Of a stretch of 64,000 nt of DNA, positions 41,740 through 52,471 are shown in pieces; the stretch's first letter is position 1, and each line of letters starts with the position of its first letter. Under the pieces are notes generated by a model. It worked only from the letters and a program-made list of their open reading frames with translations. It searched no databases and was not told where the DNA came from. Origin of the DNA: Cranoglanis bouderius (taxonomy: Eukaryota > Chordata > Actinopteri > Siluriformes > Cranoglanididae); NCBI GenBank assembly GCA_023630585.1, contig CM042556.1, forward strand, positions 535,001-599,000, read 5' to 3'. A program made the position numbers and the translations under genes.

Positions 41740-41985
41740 GTATATATACAGAAATATTCATAAAGAATAATAAATGTCAGCTAGAACAGGACACAGGTAG
41801 ACTCAGAACATCTGTTATGTAGGTTTGAGTGATATAAGAACTAAAGACATCTATTCTACCAGATAATAACAAGAGCTGAGAGAGAGAGTGATGACAGGCG
41901 GGGTGATTAGGAGTGCTCAAAACACATTCCAGGAACACAAAACAATTCTGTTCCGGTACATTGTGACACAAACTAGAGACCTTCA
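41740..41985 (-). repeat. 3' LTR of the large ERV, truncated
   Basis: Positions 41767-41868 match 52006-52107 closely. The R/U5 end is missing because the Tc1 element at 40491-41728 abuts it. The U3 border near 41985 is only approximate. Confidence 0.6.
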
Positions 41986-42023
41986 GAATTGAAACACAGA
42001 GATCATGCCATTGCCCTCTTAGT

Positions 42024-42880
42024 TCACCAAGTGAACTGCGTGTGATCTCTGTGGACTCTACAGCACAGCGTCCTGACGACCAGGGCGTAATTACTAGCTG
42101 CGGAAAGCCTGAACTGGCGCAGCACAGACATCAAACATTTTAGAAAACATGGGAGGAACAGCAATACTAGTAGAAAGATCAGACAGACAGGCATGACAGC
42201 GTCCATTATCCAGTAACCCCATCCTCCCCACAGGGATGAGAACCAGGAAAACCAGGAATCATCCGCCTTGGGAGGAATCGTTATGGCCTGTTTCATGTGA
42301 TGTATGATGTTAGTTATATTGTGTGAGTTCTCTCGGACATAGAAACAACAGGAGGCATTCAACATTTTACACACACCTCCATGCTTGGGGGTTAATAGGT
42401 CTAGGCCCAACCTATTGTGAACCACAACCTCCATGAAGGGCCTTCAGTTTGTTATTGATTAGGGTTAATGCCTCCTCAGTGTTGTTAGCCAAAGAGAGAA
42501 GCATATAGGTTAAGCCATTGATCTTATTTAAAGTAGTTGTTGTGCCACCACCTAAAAATAGATACCACCCTATGCTGGCACCAGGTGTGGTGCATGGGTC
42601 GGCTAGTGTGTACCCCATGAATTTGCTAGGGACACCACATTTGGTTATCCTATGTGAGGGAGTGGCCCAGGGATCAGTGATATAGATAGAAACACTGGGT
42701 ATCATGAAAGCAGGATAACAACATTCTGTCCAAAGGAAATCACTTGGGATTTCCGTAAAGGTTCTCTGACCACATAATCATAACACAGTATTGGTGAACG
42801 GACATTTACCATTAAGAGGGAATTGAGTGCCATTAATGGAATATCTGGGTGCTAAACCCTGAGAAGTGGGTTGCACATCT
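42024..42880 (-). pseudogene. ERV envelope, C-terminal part (transmembrane subunit)
   Basis: On the minus strand the piece 42705-42412 is the ectodomain (with INGLTYMLLSLANNTEEALT). The piece 42434-42024 has NRLGLDLLTPKHGGVCKMLN then ASCC, giving the C-x6-CC motif (42371-42345) that follows the immunosuppressive-type segment in gamma-type Env proteins. A hydrophobic membrane anchor follows at residues 76-103 (with VCLIFLLVLLFLPCFL) and then a short tail. A frameshift separates the two pieces, and the Tc1 element at 42882-44448 separates them from the surface subunit. Inactive remnant. Confidence 0.8.
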
Positions 42881-42881
42881 A

Positions 42882-44448
42882 CAGCCGTGGCCAAAAGTTT
42901 TGAGAATGACACAAATATTAATTTTCACAAAGTCTACTGCTTCAGTGTTTTTAGATCTTTGTTCAGATGTTACTAACTGTTACTGAAGTATAATCACAAG
43001 CATTTCATAAGTGTCAATGGCTTTTATTGACAGTTACATGAAGTTTATGCAAAGAGTCAATATTTGCAGTGTTGACACTTCTTTTTTCAAGACCTCTGCA
43101 ATTCACCCTGGCATGCTGTCAATCAACTTCTGGGCCACATCCTGACTGATGGCAGCCCATTCTTGCATAATCAATGCTTGTAGTTTGTCAGAGTTTGTGG
43201 GTTTTTGTTTGTCCACCCGCCTCTTGAGGATTGACCACAAATTCTCAATGGGATTAAGGTCTGGGGAGTTTCCTGGCCATGGACCAAAAATGTCGATGTT
43301 TTGTTCCCCGAGCCACTTCGTTATCAGTTTTGCCTTGTGGCAAGGTGCCCCATCATGCTGGAAAAGGCATTGTTCGTCACCAAACTCTTCTTGGATGGTT
43401 GGGAGAAGTTGCTCTCTGAGGATGTTTTTGTACCATTCTTTATTTATGGCTGTGTTCTTAGTCAAAATTGTGAGTGAGCCCACTCCCTTAGCTGAGAAGC
43501 AACCCCACACATGAGTGGTCTCAGGATGCTTTACTGTTGGCATGACACAGGACTGATGGTAGGGCTCACCTTTTCTTCTCCGGACAAGCTTTTTTCCAGA
43601 TGCCCCAAACAATCGGAAAGGGGATTCACCAGAGAAAATGACATTACCCCAGTCCTCAGCAGTCAAATCCCTGTACTTTTTGCAGAATAGCAGTCTGTCC
43701 CTGATGTTTTTCCTGGAGAGAAGTGGCTTCTTTGCTGCCCTTCTTGACACCAGGCCATCCTCCAAAAGTCTTCGCCTTACTGTGCGTGCAGACGCACTCA
43801 CACCTGCCTGCTGCCATTCCTGAGCAAGCTCTGCACTGGTGGTGCCCCGTTCCGGCAGCTGAATCAACTTTAGGAGACGGTCCTGGCGCTTGTTGGACTT
43901 TCTTGGGCACCCTGAAGCCTTCTTCACAACAGTTGAACCTCTCTCCTTGAAGGTCTTGATGATCCGATAAATGGTTGATTTAGGTGCAAACTTACTAGCA
44001 GCAATATCCTTGCCTGTGAATCCCTTTTTGTGCAAAGCAATGATGGCTGCACGTGTTTCCTTGCAGGTAACCATAGTTAACAGAGGAAGAACAATAATTT
44101 CAAGCAGCACCCTCCTTTTAAAGCTTCCAGTCTGTTATTCTAACTCAATCAGCATGACAGAGTGATCTCCAGCCTTGTCCTCGTTAACACTCTCACCTGT
44201 GTTAACGAGAGAATCACTGACATGATGTCAGCTGGTCCTTTTGTGGAAGGGCTGAAATGCAGTGGACATGTTTTTTTGGGATTAAGTTCATTTTCATGGC
44301 AAAGAGGAACTTTGAAATTAATTGCAATTCATCTAATCACTCTTCATAACATTCTGGAGTATATGCAAATTGCCATCATAAAAACTGAGGCAGCAGACTT
44401 TGTAAAAATTAATATTTGTGTCATTCGCAAAACTTTTGGCCACGGCTG
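42882..44448 (-). mobile_element. Tc1-like (DD35E-type) transposon inserted in env
   Basis: TA flanks both ends (42880-42881 and 44449-44450). The ends CAGCCGTGGCCAAAAGTTTT and its inverse are complete, with long inverted repeats that include aatatta-rich and tttatgcaaagagtca blocks. It is full length at 1,567 bp and carries an uninterrupted transposase frame. Confidence 0.93.
43103..44110 (-). CDS. Tc1-like transposase, full-length frame but first catalytic Asp lost
   Basis: The 335-residue frame has a paired helix-turn-helix N-terminus (KGFTGKDIAASKFAPKSTIY, then QQAGVSASARTVRRRLLEDG) and the DDE domain. The second Asp (CLFQHDGAPCHKAK) and the Glu (NSPDLNPIENLW) are present, with 35 residues between them (DD35E). 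The first catalytic Asp is replaced: FSGESPF here, against FSDESPF in the copy at 54044, an Asp-to-Gly change at codon 161 (43628-43630). The protein should still bind the inverted repeats but not cut. The C-terminus ends at SMPG, slightly earlier than in the other copy. The start is uncertain; Met at codon 13 is equally likely. Confidence 0.85.
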   Translation of the reverse strand: MLLEIIVLPLLTMVTCKETRAAIIALHKKGFTGKDIAASKFAPKSTIYRIIKTFKERGSTVVKKASGCPRKSNKRQDRLLKLIQLPERGTTSAELAQEWQQAGVSASARTVRRRLLEDGLVSRRAAKKPLLSRKNIRDRLLFCKKYRDLTAEDWGNVIFSGESPFRLFGASGKKLVRRRKGEPYHQSCVMPTVKHPETTHVWGCFSAKGVGSLTILTKNTAINKEWYKNILREQLLPTIQEEFGDEQCLFQHDGAPCHKAKLITKWLGEQNIDIFGPWPGNSPDLNPIENLWSILKRRVDKQKPTNSDKLQALIMQEWAAISQDVAQKLIDSMPG

Positions 44449-44450
44449 TA

Positions 44451-45115
44451 CATAGGTCCGACAGAGAGAGTGCCCCAACACTAGAGTAGAATTGGTATTA
44501 TTGGCGCAGATACATGTATCACCTATTTGCCAGGGTACACCAAAGACCTGAGATGTATTCCATAATACTTGTGGTAATGGGCTACAGGAGGTACCGGGAA
44601 GATCCCAACATAGATTATCAGTATGATTACAGCCAGGTATGGTTTGATTTAAAGGTTTACCAGCCCTAACAGCGGCAGTGAGACGTAGTATTGAGACTAT
44701 GTGAATGGGAACTAAGCAAGAGTCATTCTGTGCATTGTCTGATGCGGCAGTGATGTTGTGCAGTGACATAGAAGTCCACTGGTATGATCCTATTTGGTGG
44801 CAGATCCAACATGAGTCACTGTGCATGTCAGTTTTGCACAATTTCTAGTGAAAAGGAGCAGGCCAAATTACCTCCGCACCATTGTGCGGGTGTGAGTGTG
44901 TGCGCGTGGATGTGTGACACTATTAGCATGAGCATGCACACATTGAGGCTGGTCATGGCGGGAGAACAAGGCTTGTGTTTCTCTATCTGGATCACAGCGA
45001 GAACAGCTAGGACTATGTCCAAAAAGATGACAGAACCAGTGCCTATGGATGTTCTTGGTCCAAGCTGACATGAAATTGAATGTTGCCTGAGAGTACACAC
45101 ACTACTTCCACGCAT
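44451..45115 (-). pseudogene. ERV envelope, N-terminal part (surface subunit)
   Basis: On the minus strand, 45115-44828 has a hydrophobic stretch (VIFLDIVLAVLAVIQI) that may be the signal peptide. The frame 44841-44451 has SDSCWICHQIG, the CWIC motif (44811-44800) that in gamma-type Env links the surface and transmembrane subunits by disulfide. Several NNT, NHT and NIT glycosylation sites follow. The sequence breaks off at the Tc1 element. Confidence 0.75.
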
Positions 45116-45456
45116 TAGTTACCCTAAATGACCTGTGAGGACACACACTACAGAATCCATTACTTCCAAGCAATGGATTCACCTTTTAAGGGCGCACAAT
45201 GACAAAGGATCGAAATAACAATGGGAATAACAGACTCTGCATATGTATGTCTAATACAAAACAAGGCTATATGTGTATGTGTTAAGCTGTGATGAGAAGA
45301 GGTCCCCTAAGGGCAGCTTGATTGTGAGTGTTCCCCTTTCTCATCTGTTGAGGATATGTTGAGGTGAGATGTGATGAGGCCCCCTGAGGGCTACTTGATT
45401 GCACAGTGACAGGCACATGACAACCGCAAAAACTTAAACCACATGCATACCATAAC
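45116..45456 (-). other. ERV pol/env junction with integrase deleted
   Basis: The interval contains a piece (about 45250-45400) shared with 17950-18060, which in the smaller ERV follows the integrase C-terminus. No integrase core is seen, so a deletion of roughly the whole integrase is inferred. Confidence 0.5.
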
Positions 45457-46933
45457 TTACCGAAATCGTTTGCGATACCAAAGCATAACGTAAATCAGTG
45501 TAAATAGTAACACTCTTATTCTTAAAGAGATGACAAGCATGCGTGAGAGCAATGAGTTCCACAGCCTGAGCAGAATTAAAGGGGATAGAGCGAGCCTCAT
45601 GAACAGTGTATTATAATGAACAAACAGAATAGCCACATAAAAATGTTGAGTCATTAGGTTTAGAACACAATCCATCAACATATACTTTCTCCCCTCCTTC
45701 CAGGGGATGCTGCGACAGATCAGAGTGGAGTGATGAGGAGTCATGTATGTAGGTGAAACCTTCAACAAGCAGGCATACTTTGAACTACAGGTTCTAGAGA
45801 GTTGGAAATATGGAAATACTGGCTGATGTTACCACCATGTTCCTGGGCCAGGACCCCTGCCGCAGTGCTCCCATCCTCATACGTCCATACAGGTGGAACG
45901 TGGACGAGTAGTCTGGGAGTCTGTGTGCTGGAGCTGAGCTTAATGCCTGTTTTAGATAACAGAAAGAGTTTATCATTTCTTTAGTCCATTCAATGAGGAG
46001 TCCACTCTCTGTGGCGAGTCCTTGAGACAACAGTGTCTGAGAATTTTGTCGTGGTGTGAGCAGTCGGGAATGAACTAATGACAATAGTTTATAAGTCCCA
46101 GAAAAGTCAGCATACTTCTTTGTGTGGCAGGAGATGTGATGTCGACAATAGCGTGCACTCAGTCACTGATTAGGCAGCACTGTCCCTGAGAGATATGGAA
46201 ACACAGATACTGGACCAGTGTCTGACATAGCTAAAGTTTAGTTAGCGAGGCCTTGAAACCGCACTGAGCCAGGTGGGTCAAGAGTTTTAGAGAGCCCTCT
46301 GTGCAGAGCTGATAAAAGAATGTCATCTGAGTCCTGAACAAGGCAGCAGCCCTTGGGTAAAATGAGTGAGGAGAGAGCTTGATGCACCACAGACGAGAAC
46401 ACAGTGGGAGAGTCAATGAAATCATGGGGAAGATGTGTCCATGTGTATTGTTGATTTTTGAAAGTGATAGCAAAGATAGGCTGTGTCTGCTCACATACAG
46501 GGATGCTGAAAAAAGCACTACATAAATCAACTACTGTGAAATGTGTGTGTATGTGTGAGGTATAGTGGTGAGACAGGTGTGTTGTAAGGAGATACTGTAT
46601 GAACGACTATGCGCTGTGCGAGTAAAGAATCAATCACCGGCTGTATGCCTAATTACTTTTCTGCTGATAGTGGATATTGCTTACAATAAATGGGCCGAGT
46701 AGTTTTGAAGTTTGCAGCATAAGAGGTTTCCTGAATGAGGCCGACTTCATTAGTATGCTTTGCCCATAAAGTTTTAGGCACTGAGGCAAGTGCATCAGGC
46801 AGCAGACACTCCGTGCAGTCAGGGTCATGCTCGTCATCACCCATTGGCAGACAGAAGAAAAACAATGATTAGATGGAGTTAACAGAGTGAATCTACCATC
46901 ATGCATTGTAAGAGAACACTTCAGTTTAAACAT
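45457..46933 (-). pseudogene. ERV reverse transcriptase and RNase H, broken
   Basis: On the minus strand the RT start is seen at 46865-46653 (KTLWAKHTNEVGLIQ, then TRPIYCKQYPLS). 46530-46231 is the palm region, with the YVDD-type site degraded to a DSDDILL sequence. 46084-45794 is the thumb/connection (LIEWTKEMINSFCYLKQALS, then HRLPDYSSTFHLYG). 45768-45457 corresponds to RNase H, with an altered TIYTDLRYA-type site in another frame. Many frameshifts; not functional. Confidence 0.75.
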
Positions 46934-47010
46934 TAAGTCTCACCCTAGTAGGTTTAAAGGAGACGGAATGACGACAAATTTGTGATAAAACATGATATCA
47001 GGGTCGTCTG
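46934..47010 (-). pseudogene. ERV protease C-terminal end
   Basis: On the minus strand a short frame reads HKFVVIPSPLNLLG, then a TGA stop (46942-46940), then DLMFKLK. NLLGRDLM-type wording closes retroviral protease domains. The Arg codon has become a stop, again a CpG-type change. Confidence 0.5.
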
Positions 47011-47210
47011 AGCGCACTCGATGCGCATATTGTTTAAACACATGTTTATAAATGTCATTTATTAACTAAAAATAAGACACACGAGACGCATATCTGAACT
47101 TCAGGGTCAAGTTTTAATGATGAGGACTTCCTGACTACGTTTCCAGCATGCACTAACACACTACAACTACGGAATCTCTAATGTCCCAAAAAAGCACCAT
47201 CATCATGATA

Positions 47211-47376
47211 CATTACAATAAATGTCATGACCAAGGACCAAAATACAGTGGAAATCTGGACCCATTAACTGAGCATATCTAGTATGCTGTTTAAGCAAAT
47301 CAACAAAGTTACCAGGTTTTTCTGGAGAAGGCAAAGCATCACATATCGCTTTTATTTCCATAATACTAGGAGGTTT
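47211..47376 (-). pseudogene. ERV Gag capsid fragment
   Basis: On the minus strand the frame reads KPPSIMEIKAICDALPSPEK, then GNFVDLLKQHTRYAQLMGPD. This resembles the capsid start of fish retroviral Gag proteins (I-x-x-L-P-x-P, then F-x-x-x-L). It supports gag lying between the primer site and pol, with the rest displaced by the nested element. Confidence 0.45.
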
Positions 47377-47496
47377 CAATGTAAAACTTTTTCCTACTTG
47401 TATGAAAGGCGCAGCGACATTGGGATCAGAGCCACAGCGTGCTTCGGCTTCTTCTGGCCAGTCAGAACTTGGCTTATCTGCTGTTTGCTCAGCAAC

Positions 47497-48432
47497 TGTG
47501 ATATACTGTATACAATATGTGTATACAATATGTATAATACAACTATGTTTTTACAATATCTTCTTTTAAATTGTTAAATGTTATTTTTCTAATATTGCTA
47601 AAGAATGGTTAATTTCTTATTTGTGCTTTATGTGGAAAAAAAGTATGTGCATTTAATTAATTAATTATTTTAATTTTTCTTATGTGCGTGATGATGTCAT
47701 CGCACGCTTTGGTAGGTGGCGCGCCCGTGATGCGCTTCATTCAGAGTAAATACACAGTCAAGGAAGCCATCACTGCAGCACTCTTACTTTATTAATATTA
47801 ATGTCATGAGTTCAGTGCGGCTGAGCACATGTTTAGCATGGGTGCTCCACTATTAGCGCGACAGCCCGCTATACACAAATGGTCAAATTTATGGGGGGAA
47901 TTATCTTCAACTTACATATGTGGTCATTTAATCCCCAGTGATGTCTGTTAACTGTGAGTTATGCGTTACATTTGACTGTGAATTTCGTACATGTCGTCAT
48001 TGAATGTAATACATCAGACAATGGACTGAGCACTATATTCAACTGATAATGTGGTTGGCATCCTAACTGCTTTGTTACATCACCAATTTCATGTTATCAT
48101 TTGGATTAAGGGAAAATGTTATATTGTTAAAGTCCTTATGTGTACATTCTGGAAATATTATTCTGCTTGTAAAGAATATGAGAGTTGAGTGTTACTCTGT
48201 CAGTTGTATATACTGAATATGGAAAATGTGTGAAGTTGTTAATGTTAATAGTCAGTCATTACTGTGAAAAAGAAGTGAAACATGTGTTGATACTGTAATG
48301 TGCTGAGCTTTTGTTATATGCATATGCTTTTATTAGTGATTCAGAGTAAATACACAGTCAATGAAGCCATCACTGCAGCGCTCTTCTTTAATTCTTCTTT
48401 TATGTTCTCTATTATACTTCAGTAGTACTACA
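47497..48432 (+). repeat. 5' LTR of the gag-only element
   Basis: It shares most of its length with 49882-51016. It contains two copies of an 80-bp module starting TTCAGAGTAAATACACAGTC (47743 and 48340), about 600 bp apart, each followed by CACTGCAGC-type and TTTAATTCTT-type sequence. Confidence 0.75.
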
Positions 48433-48436
48433 ATTT

Positions 48437-48456
48437 TGGAGGCACTGCTGGGATTG
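48437..48456 (+). promoter_or_regulatory. Primer-binding site, tRNA-Thr type
   Basis: TGGAGGCACTGCTGGGATT starts five bases after the LTR. It is nearly complementary to the 3' end of vertebrate tRNA-Thr (…GGTGCCTCCA), with one or two mismatches. The tRNA match is from memory. Confidence 0.55.
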
Positions 48457-48666
48457 ATGTCAAATGGTTCATCCCCCTTGATCGGCAGGGAACCGTCTAG
48501 CGACATTCATCCCTTAACTACCCAGATGTACAGCAGTTGAGTAAAGTGACAAGACAGAACTGATTGAATAGAGCGTGCACTTGAGGTAAAGTAACCACCA
48601 GAGGCAGCTGAGTCAAGTCAGAGAAGTCAAGGTTTACGCACAACACTGTGAAACACTGCAGCAAAG

Positions 48667-49440
48667 ATGGTTGCCTTGCAAAGTATTCAGGAAGAAATTG
48701 GTGAGAGACTGTGTACATTGCCAAGAGAAAAGTTAATTAAATTGAGTCAATTTCTTGAAATCAGTGCAAAGGATGTAGCAAACATCACACAACTGTCCTT
48801 AGTCAGACTTCTCAGTAATCACCTTCTATGGAGAGAGCTGGAGGAGCTAGATGATAGAGGCATGGGTGTGACATTGATCATAAATGAAAAATTGAGTGAA
48901 ATGATGATAACTGATGCTAATGTGAGTGAACCAAGCCCAGCCCTGAGACGGACAGGTGTAGTACAAAGACAAACAGGAGAAATTAAGCACACAACTGATT
49001 TACTTCCTGCTGTGCAAACAAATTCGACCGTTTCACAGAGCACGAGACTGAGGCCAGTATCAGCAGACAGTGTAGCAGTTAACCCTTCATTGCTCCCACA
49101 GGGACAAATGATACTGACTGTATGGCACAGGGAGTTTAAGGTTTTAAGATCTCAGGTTTTATCAGAGAGCCTGACCAAAGAGAGAGATTCGAAAGTGGAC
49201 TGAATAAGGGTTACCCAGAGCAAGAGATAGTTGATTCAGTTATTCAAGCCATTACACCAGGCCTTCAATTACGTAGCTACTCAGAAGGGAAGATGGATTT
49301 GACCTTACTGATGTTAAGACTAAATCTTCATTCCCATTACCAAGAGAAAAATGCCACTGAGTTGTACAAACAACCTACTGCAGAATCACAACGTGCGAAA
49401 GAAACACCCCAAAGTTTCCTTATATGCAAAACAGCCATAT
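48667..49440 (+). pseudogene. Gag-like protein of the gag-only LTR element
   Basis: The open frame 48667-49203 codes for 178 residues starting MVALQSIQEEIGERL, with a helical N-terminus and a Ser/Thr-rich middle, ending in SESLTKERDSKVD before a stop. Directly after the stop and a frameshift the sequence continues with NKGYPEQEIVDSVIQAITPG and then DLTLLMLRLNLHSHYQEKNA, the capsid region of a retroelement Gag (Y-x-E-x-E-I, P-x-L-x-L-R-x-x-L, then L-x-x-HY-x-E-K). The remainder (49440-49710) includes a basic Lys-rich tail. No CCHC knuckle, protease or RT is present. Confidence 0.65.
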
Positions 49441-49492
49441 CCAGAGTGATCTCCAACCATATTTGACAGACATCACAGCCACAGATTGACTG

Positions 49493-49708
49493 TTGGAAAA
49501 ATTTAATGTAGCATGCTCACACAAGGCAGAGAGACAGAGTAAACGAAAGAGTGAACATAATGCCACTGTAAATGTTAACCAGTTAAATGAACCAACTCCT
49601 CAGTCAAAAAGCAAGCAAAAGCAGCCAAAATTTGATTTAATGGCACAGTTGAAAAGTTTAAGTGAAGAAGTCATGCAGATCAAGGAGGCCGAGTCAAAAC
49701 AGAAGTGA
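49493..49708 (+). pseudogene. Lys-rich tail of the Gag-like protein
   Basis: The frame codes for 71 residues with TPQSKSKQKQPKFDLMAQLK followed by an acidic coiled-coil-like stretch. It sits where the nucleocapsid part of Gag would be. The frame differs from that of the upstream pieces. Confidence 0.45.
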
Positions 49709-49881
49709 GCAACAGCCGTATTTATTTGGAGTTTCTAATTTCACACTACAACTGCGTCAACGACGGGTGAGTCCAATGTCAGCGCAGTATGTCAAACCAA
49801 CATTATAAATTACATATACAATAGAAATTTATAAGGAAATTTGTGAGATGTCGGGACAACATCTTATTCTGTAGTGGAGAG

Positions 49882-51016
49882 TGTGATATACTGAATACAA
49901 GTTATGTTTATGTTTGTACAATTTCTTTTAATTAATTATTAAATTGTTAAATGTTATTTTTCTAATATTGCTAAAGAATGGTTAATTGCATATGTGTGCT
50001 TTACATGGAAAAAAGTGTTATGTGCATTTAATGAATTAATTATGTTCATTTGGCTTACCTACGTGGTGATATCATTGCACGCTTCGGTAGGTGGCGCGCC
50101 TGTGATGTGCTTCATTCAGAGTAAATACACAGTCAAGGAAGCCATGATTGCAGTGCTCATCTTTAATTCTTCTTTAATTTTCTCTAGTATACTTCTTTTC
50201 TGGTAACTGCAAAACAAGAGGCACATAACACTGTTTGAGTATAAACTCTGTTTAATGCGATACTGATGAGTTATGTGTGTTGAAAGCAGTTCGTTTTACT
50301 TTATTAATAGTGTGTCATGAGTTCATTGCAGCTGAGCACATGGTTAGCACGGGAGCTCCGTGAATAACGTGACAGCCCGCTATATATAAATGGTCAAAAT
50401 ATTGATGTAATTTGAATTAATAAGGGTTGATGTTATTGTTACAGCATTATGAATTATCTTCAGCTTACATATGTGGTCATTTAATCCCCGGCGATGTCTG
50501 TTAACTGTCAGTTATGTGCTACATTTGACTGAGTGAAATTTGTATGTGTTGTCATTGAATGTAATACATCAGACAATGGACTGATGTATTACATCAACTG
50601 TATTATATTCAACTGAGAATGTGTTTGGCGTCCTAATGGCATTGTTACATCATCAATTTCATGTTATCATCTGGATTAAGGGAAAATATGAATGAAAATG
50701 TTATATTGTTTCAGTGCTTATGTGTATATTCTGGAAATATTATTCTGCTTGTAAAGAATATGAGATTTGAGTGTTACTCTGTCAGTTGTAAATACTGAAT
50801 ATGGAAAATGCTTGAAGTTGTTAATGTTTATAGCCATTACTGTGAAAAAATAAGTGATACATGTGTTGATACTGTAATGTGCTGAGCTTTTGTTATATGC
50901 AAATGCTTTTAATAGTGACTCAGAGTAAATACACAGTCAAGAAAGCCATCACTGCAGCGCTCTTCTTTAATTCTTCTTAAATTTTCTCTATTATACTTCT
51001 TTTCAAGAGTGCTACA
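49882..51016 (+). repeat. 3' LTR of the gag-only element
   Basis: It matches the 5' LTR but is about 200 bp longer. It also has two copies of the TTCAGAGTAAATACACAGTC module (50114 and 50921). Confidence 0.75.
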
Positions 51017-51191
51017 TAACCGTGATAGATTTTGTCTTCTCTACATCGGGGTACAGTGGGGGTGCACTAGGCATTGAGCTAGATGCCATTACAAATGTAC
51101 TGTTTGTACCTTTTTGGCTTTTTCTTTGTTAGATGATTTCACAGATTTATCCTTTTTCTTATCGAAATGTTTATCATCCCAGTGGGTTTTA

Positions 51192-51449
51192 CTATCTTTC
51201 CATGTGGATAAAGCTTGGACTCATGTATTCATAATCCCAGCCGGGATCTCCCCAGTTCTCATAAACACACAAATCTGCTGCAAGTAAATGCGCCTCGTTA
51301 AAAGTTCCATCACGAAGGTAAGAATGGAACTGCAGCTGACCTTCTGTCCAACCTGCTAAATTATCAACAAAAGGCTGCACACAAACGCCTTTACCATGGT
51401 CATACATCCACTGATTTGGTGTGATTCTAGACTGACAATTTCCACCCAT
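51192..51449 (-). pseudogene. ERV Gag N-terminus (putative matrix)
   Basis: The 85-residue frame starts MGGNCQSRI, with Gly at position 2 as in myristoylated retroviral matrix proteins. It lies about 360 bp after the primer site, as expected for gag. I do not recognise the family of the rest. Downstream sequence is interrupted by the nested LTR element. Confidence 0.45.
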
Positions 51450-51810
51450 AATTACAGCTTACAATTTAATAATCACGAGAGGATACCAGACAGTGTTGGT
51501 TATAATGTTCAATCAATAATGGGTATCAGATGCTTTGTCAAATCACGTGGTAACCAATACTAGCGTGATATTTCAACCTCTCTAGTTTCTTTTGAAGTAG
51601 TAACCAGAATTTGTCGAATCACATATGCACAGCATTTTTAAGACAGGCTGTGTTCACGGAAGCACCATAGATCAAAATGTGATATTTCAACCAAAAGAAT
51701 TTTGTCAAATCACTAAAATATGATATTTCAACTAACACTTCAAGATTTATCAGAATATCTCCATGGAGAAAGAAAGAATTAAAATCATTCTCTTAGCTCC
51801 GTCCAGATAT

Positions 51811-51827
51811 CCCCTCTTCTGACACCA
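51811..51827 (-). promoter_or_regulatory. ERV primer-binding site, tRNA-Leu type
   Basis: On the minus strand TGGTGTCAGAAGAGGGG lies six bases after the LTR end (TTAACA). It matches the complement of a tRNA-Leu 3' end (…CTTCTGACACCA) over the first 12 bases. The match is from memory. Confidence 0.6.
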
Positions 51828-51833
51828 GGAAAC

Positions 51834-52469
<636 letters not shown>

Positions 52470-52471
52470 TA

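Larger units (their letters stand above)
47497..51016 (+). mobile_element. Gag-only non-autonomous LTR retrotransposon nested in the ERV
   Basis: 5' LTR 47497-48432 and 3' LTR 49882-51016 begin TGTGATATACTG and end GTACTACA or GTGCTACA. A primer-binding site follows the 5' LTR. The interior (48433-49881) codes only for a Gag-like protein in pieces; no pol is seen. The element lies inside the gag of a minus-strand ERV, in the opposite orientation. A clear 5-bp duplication could not be confirmed (AAC is present on both sides). Confidence 0.75.

Noticed and set aside
43149..43950. Plus-strand frames such as 43149-43514 and 54135-54500
   Set aside because: Antisense shadows of the Tc1 transposase; they recur at every copy.
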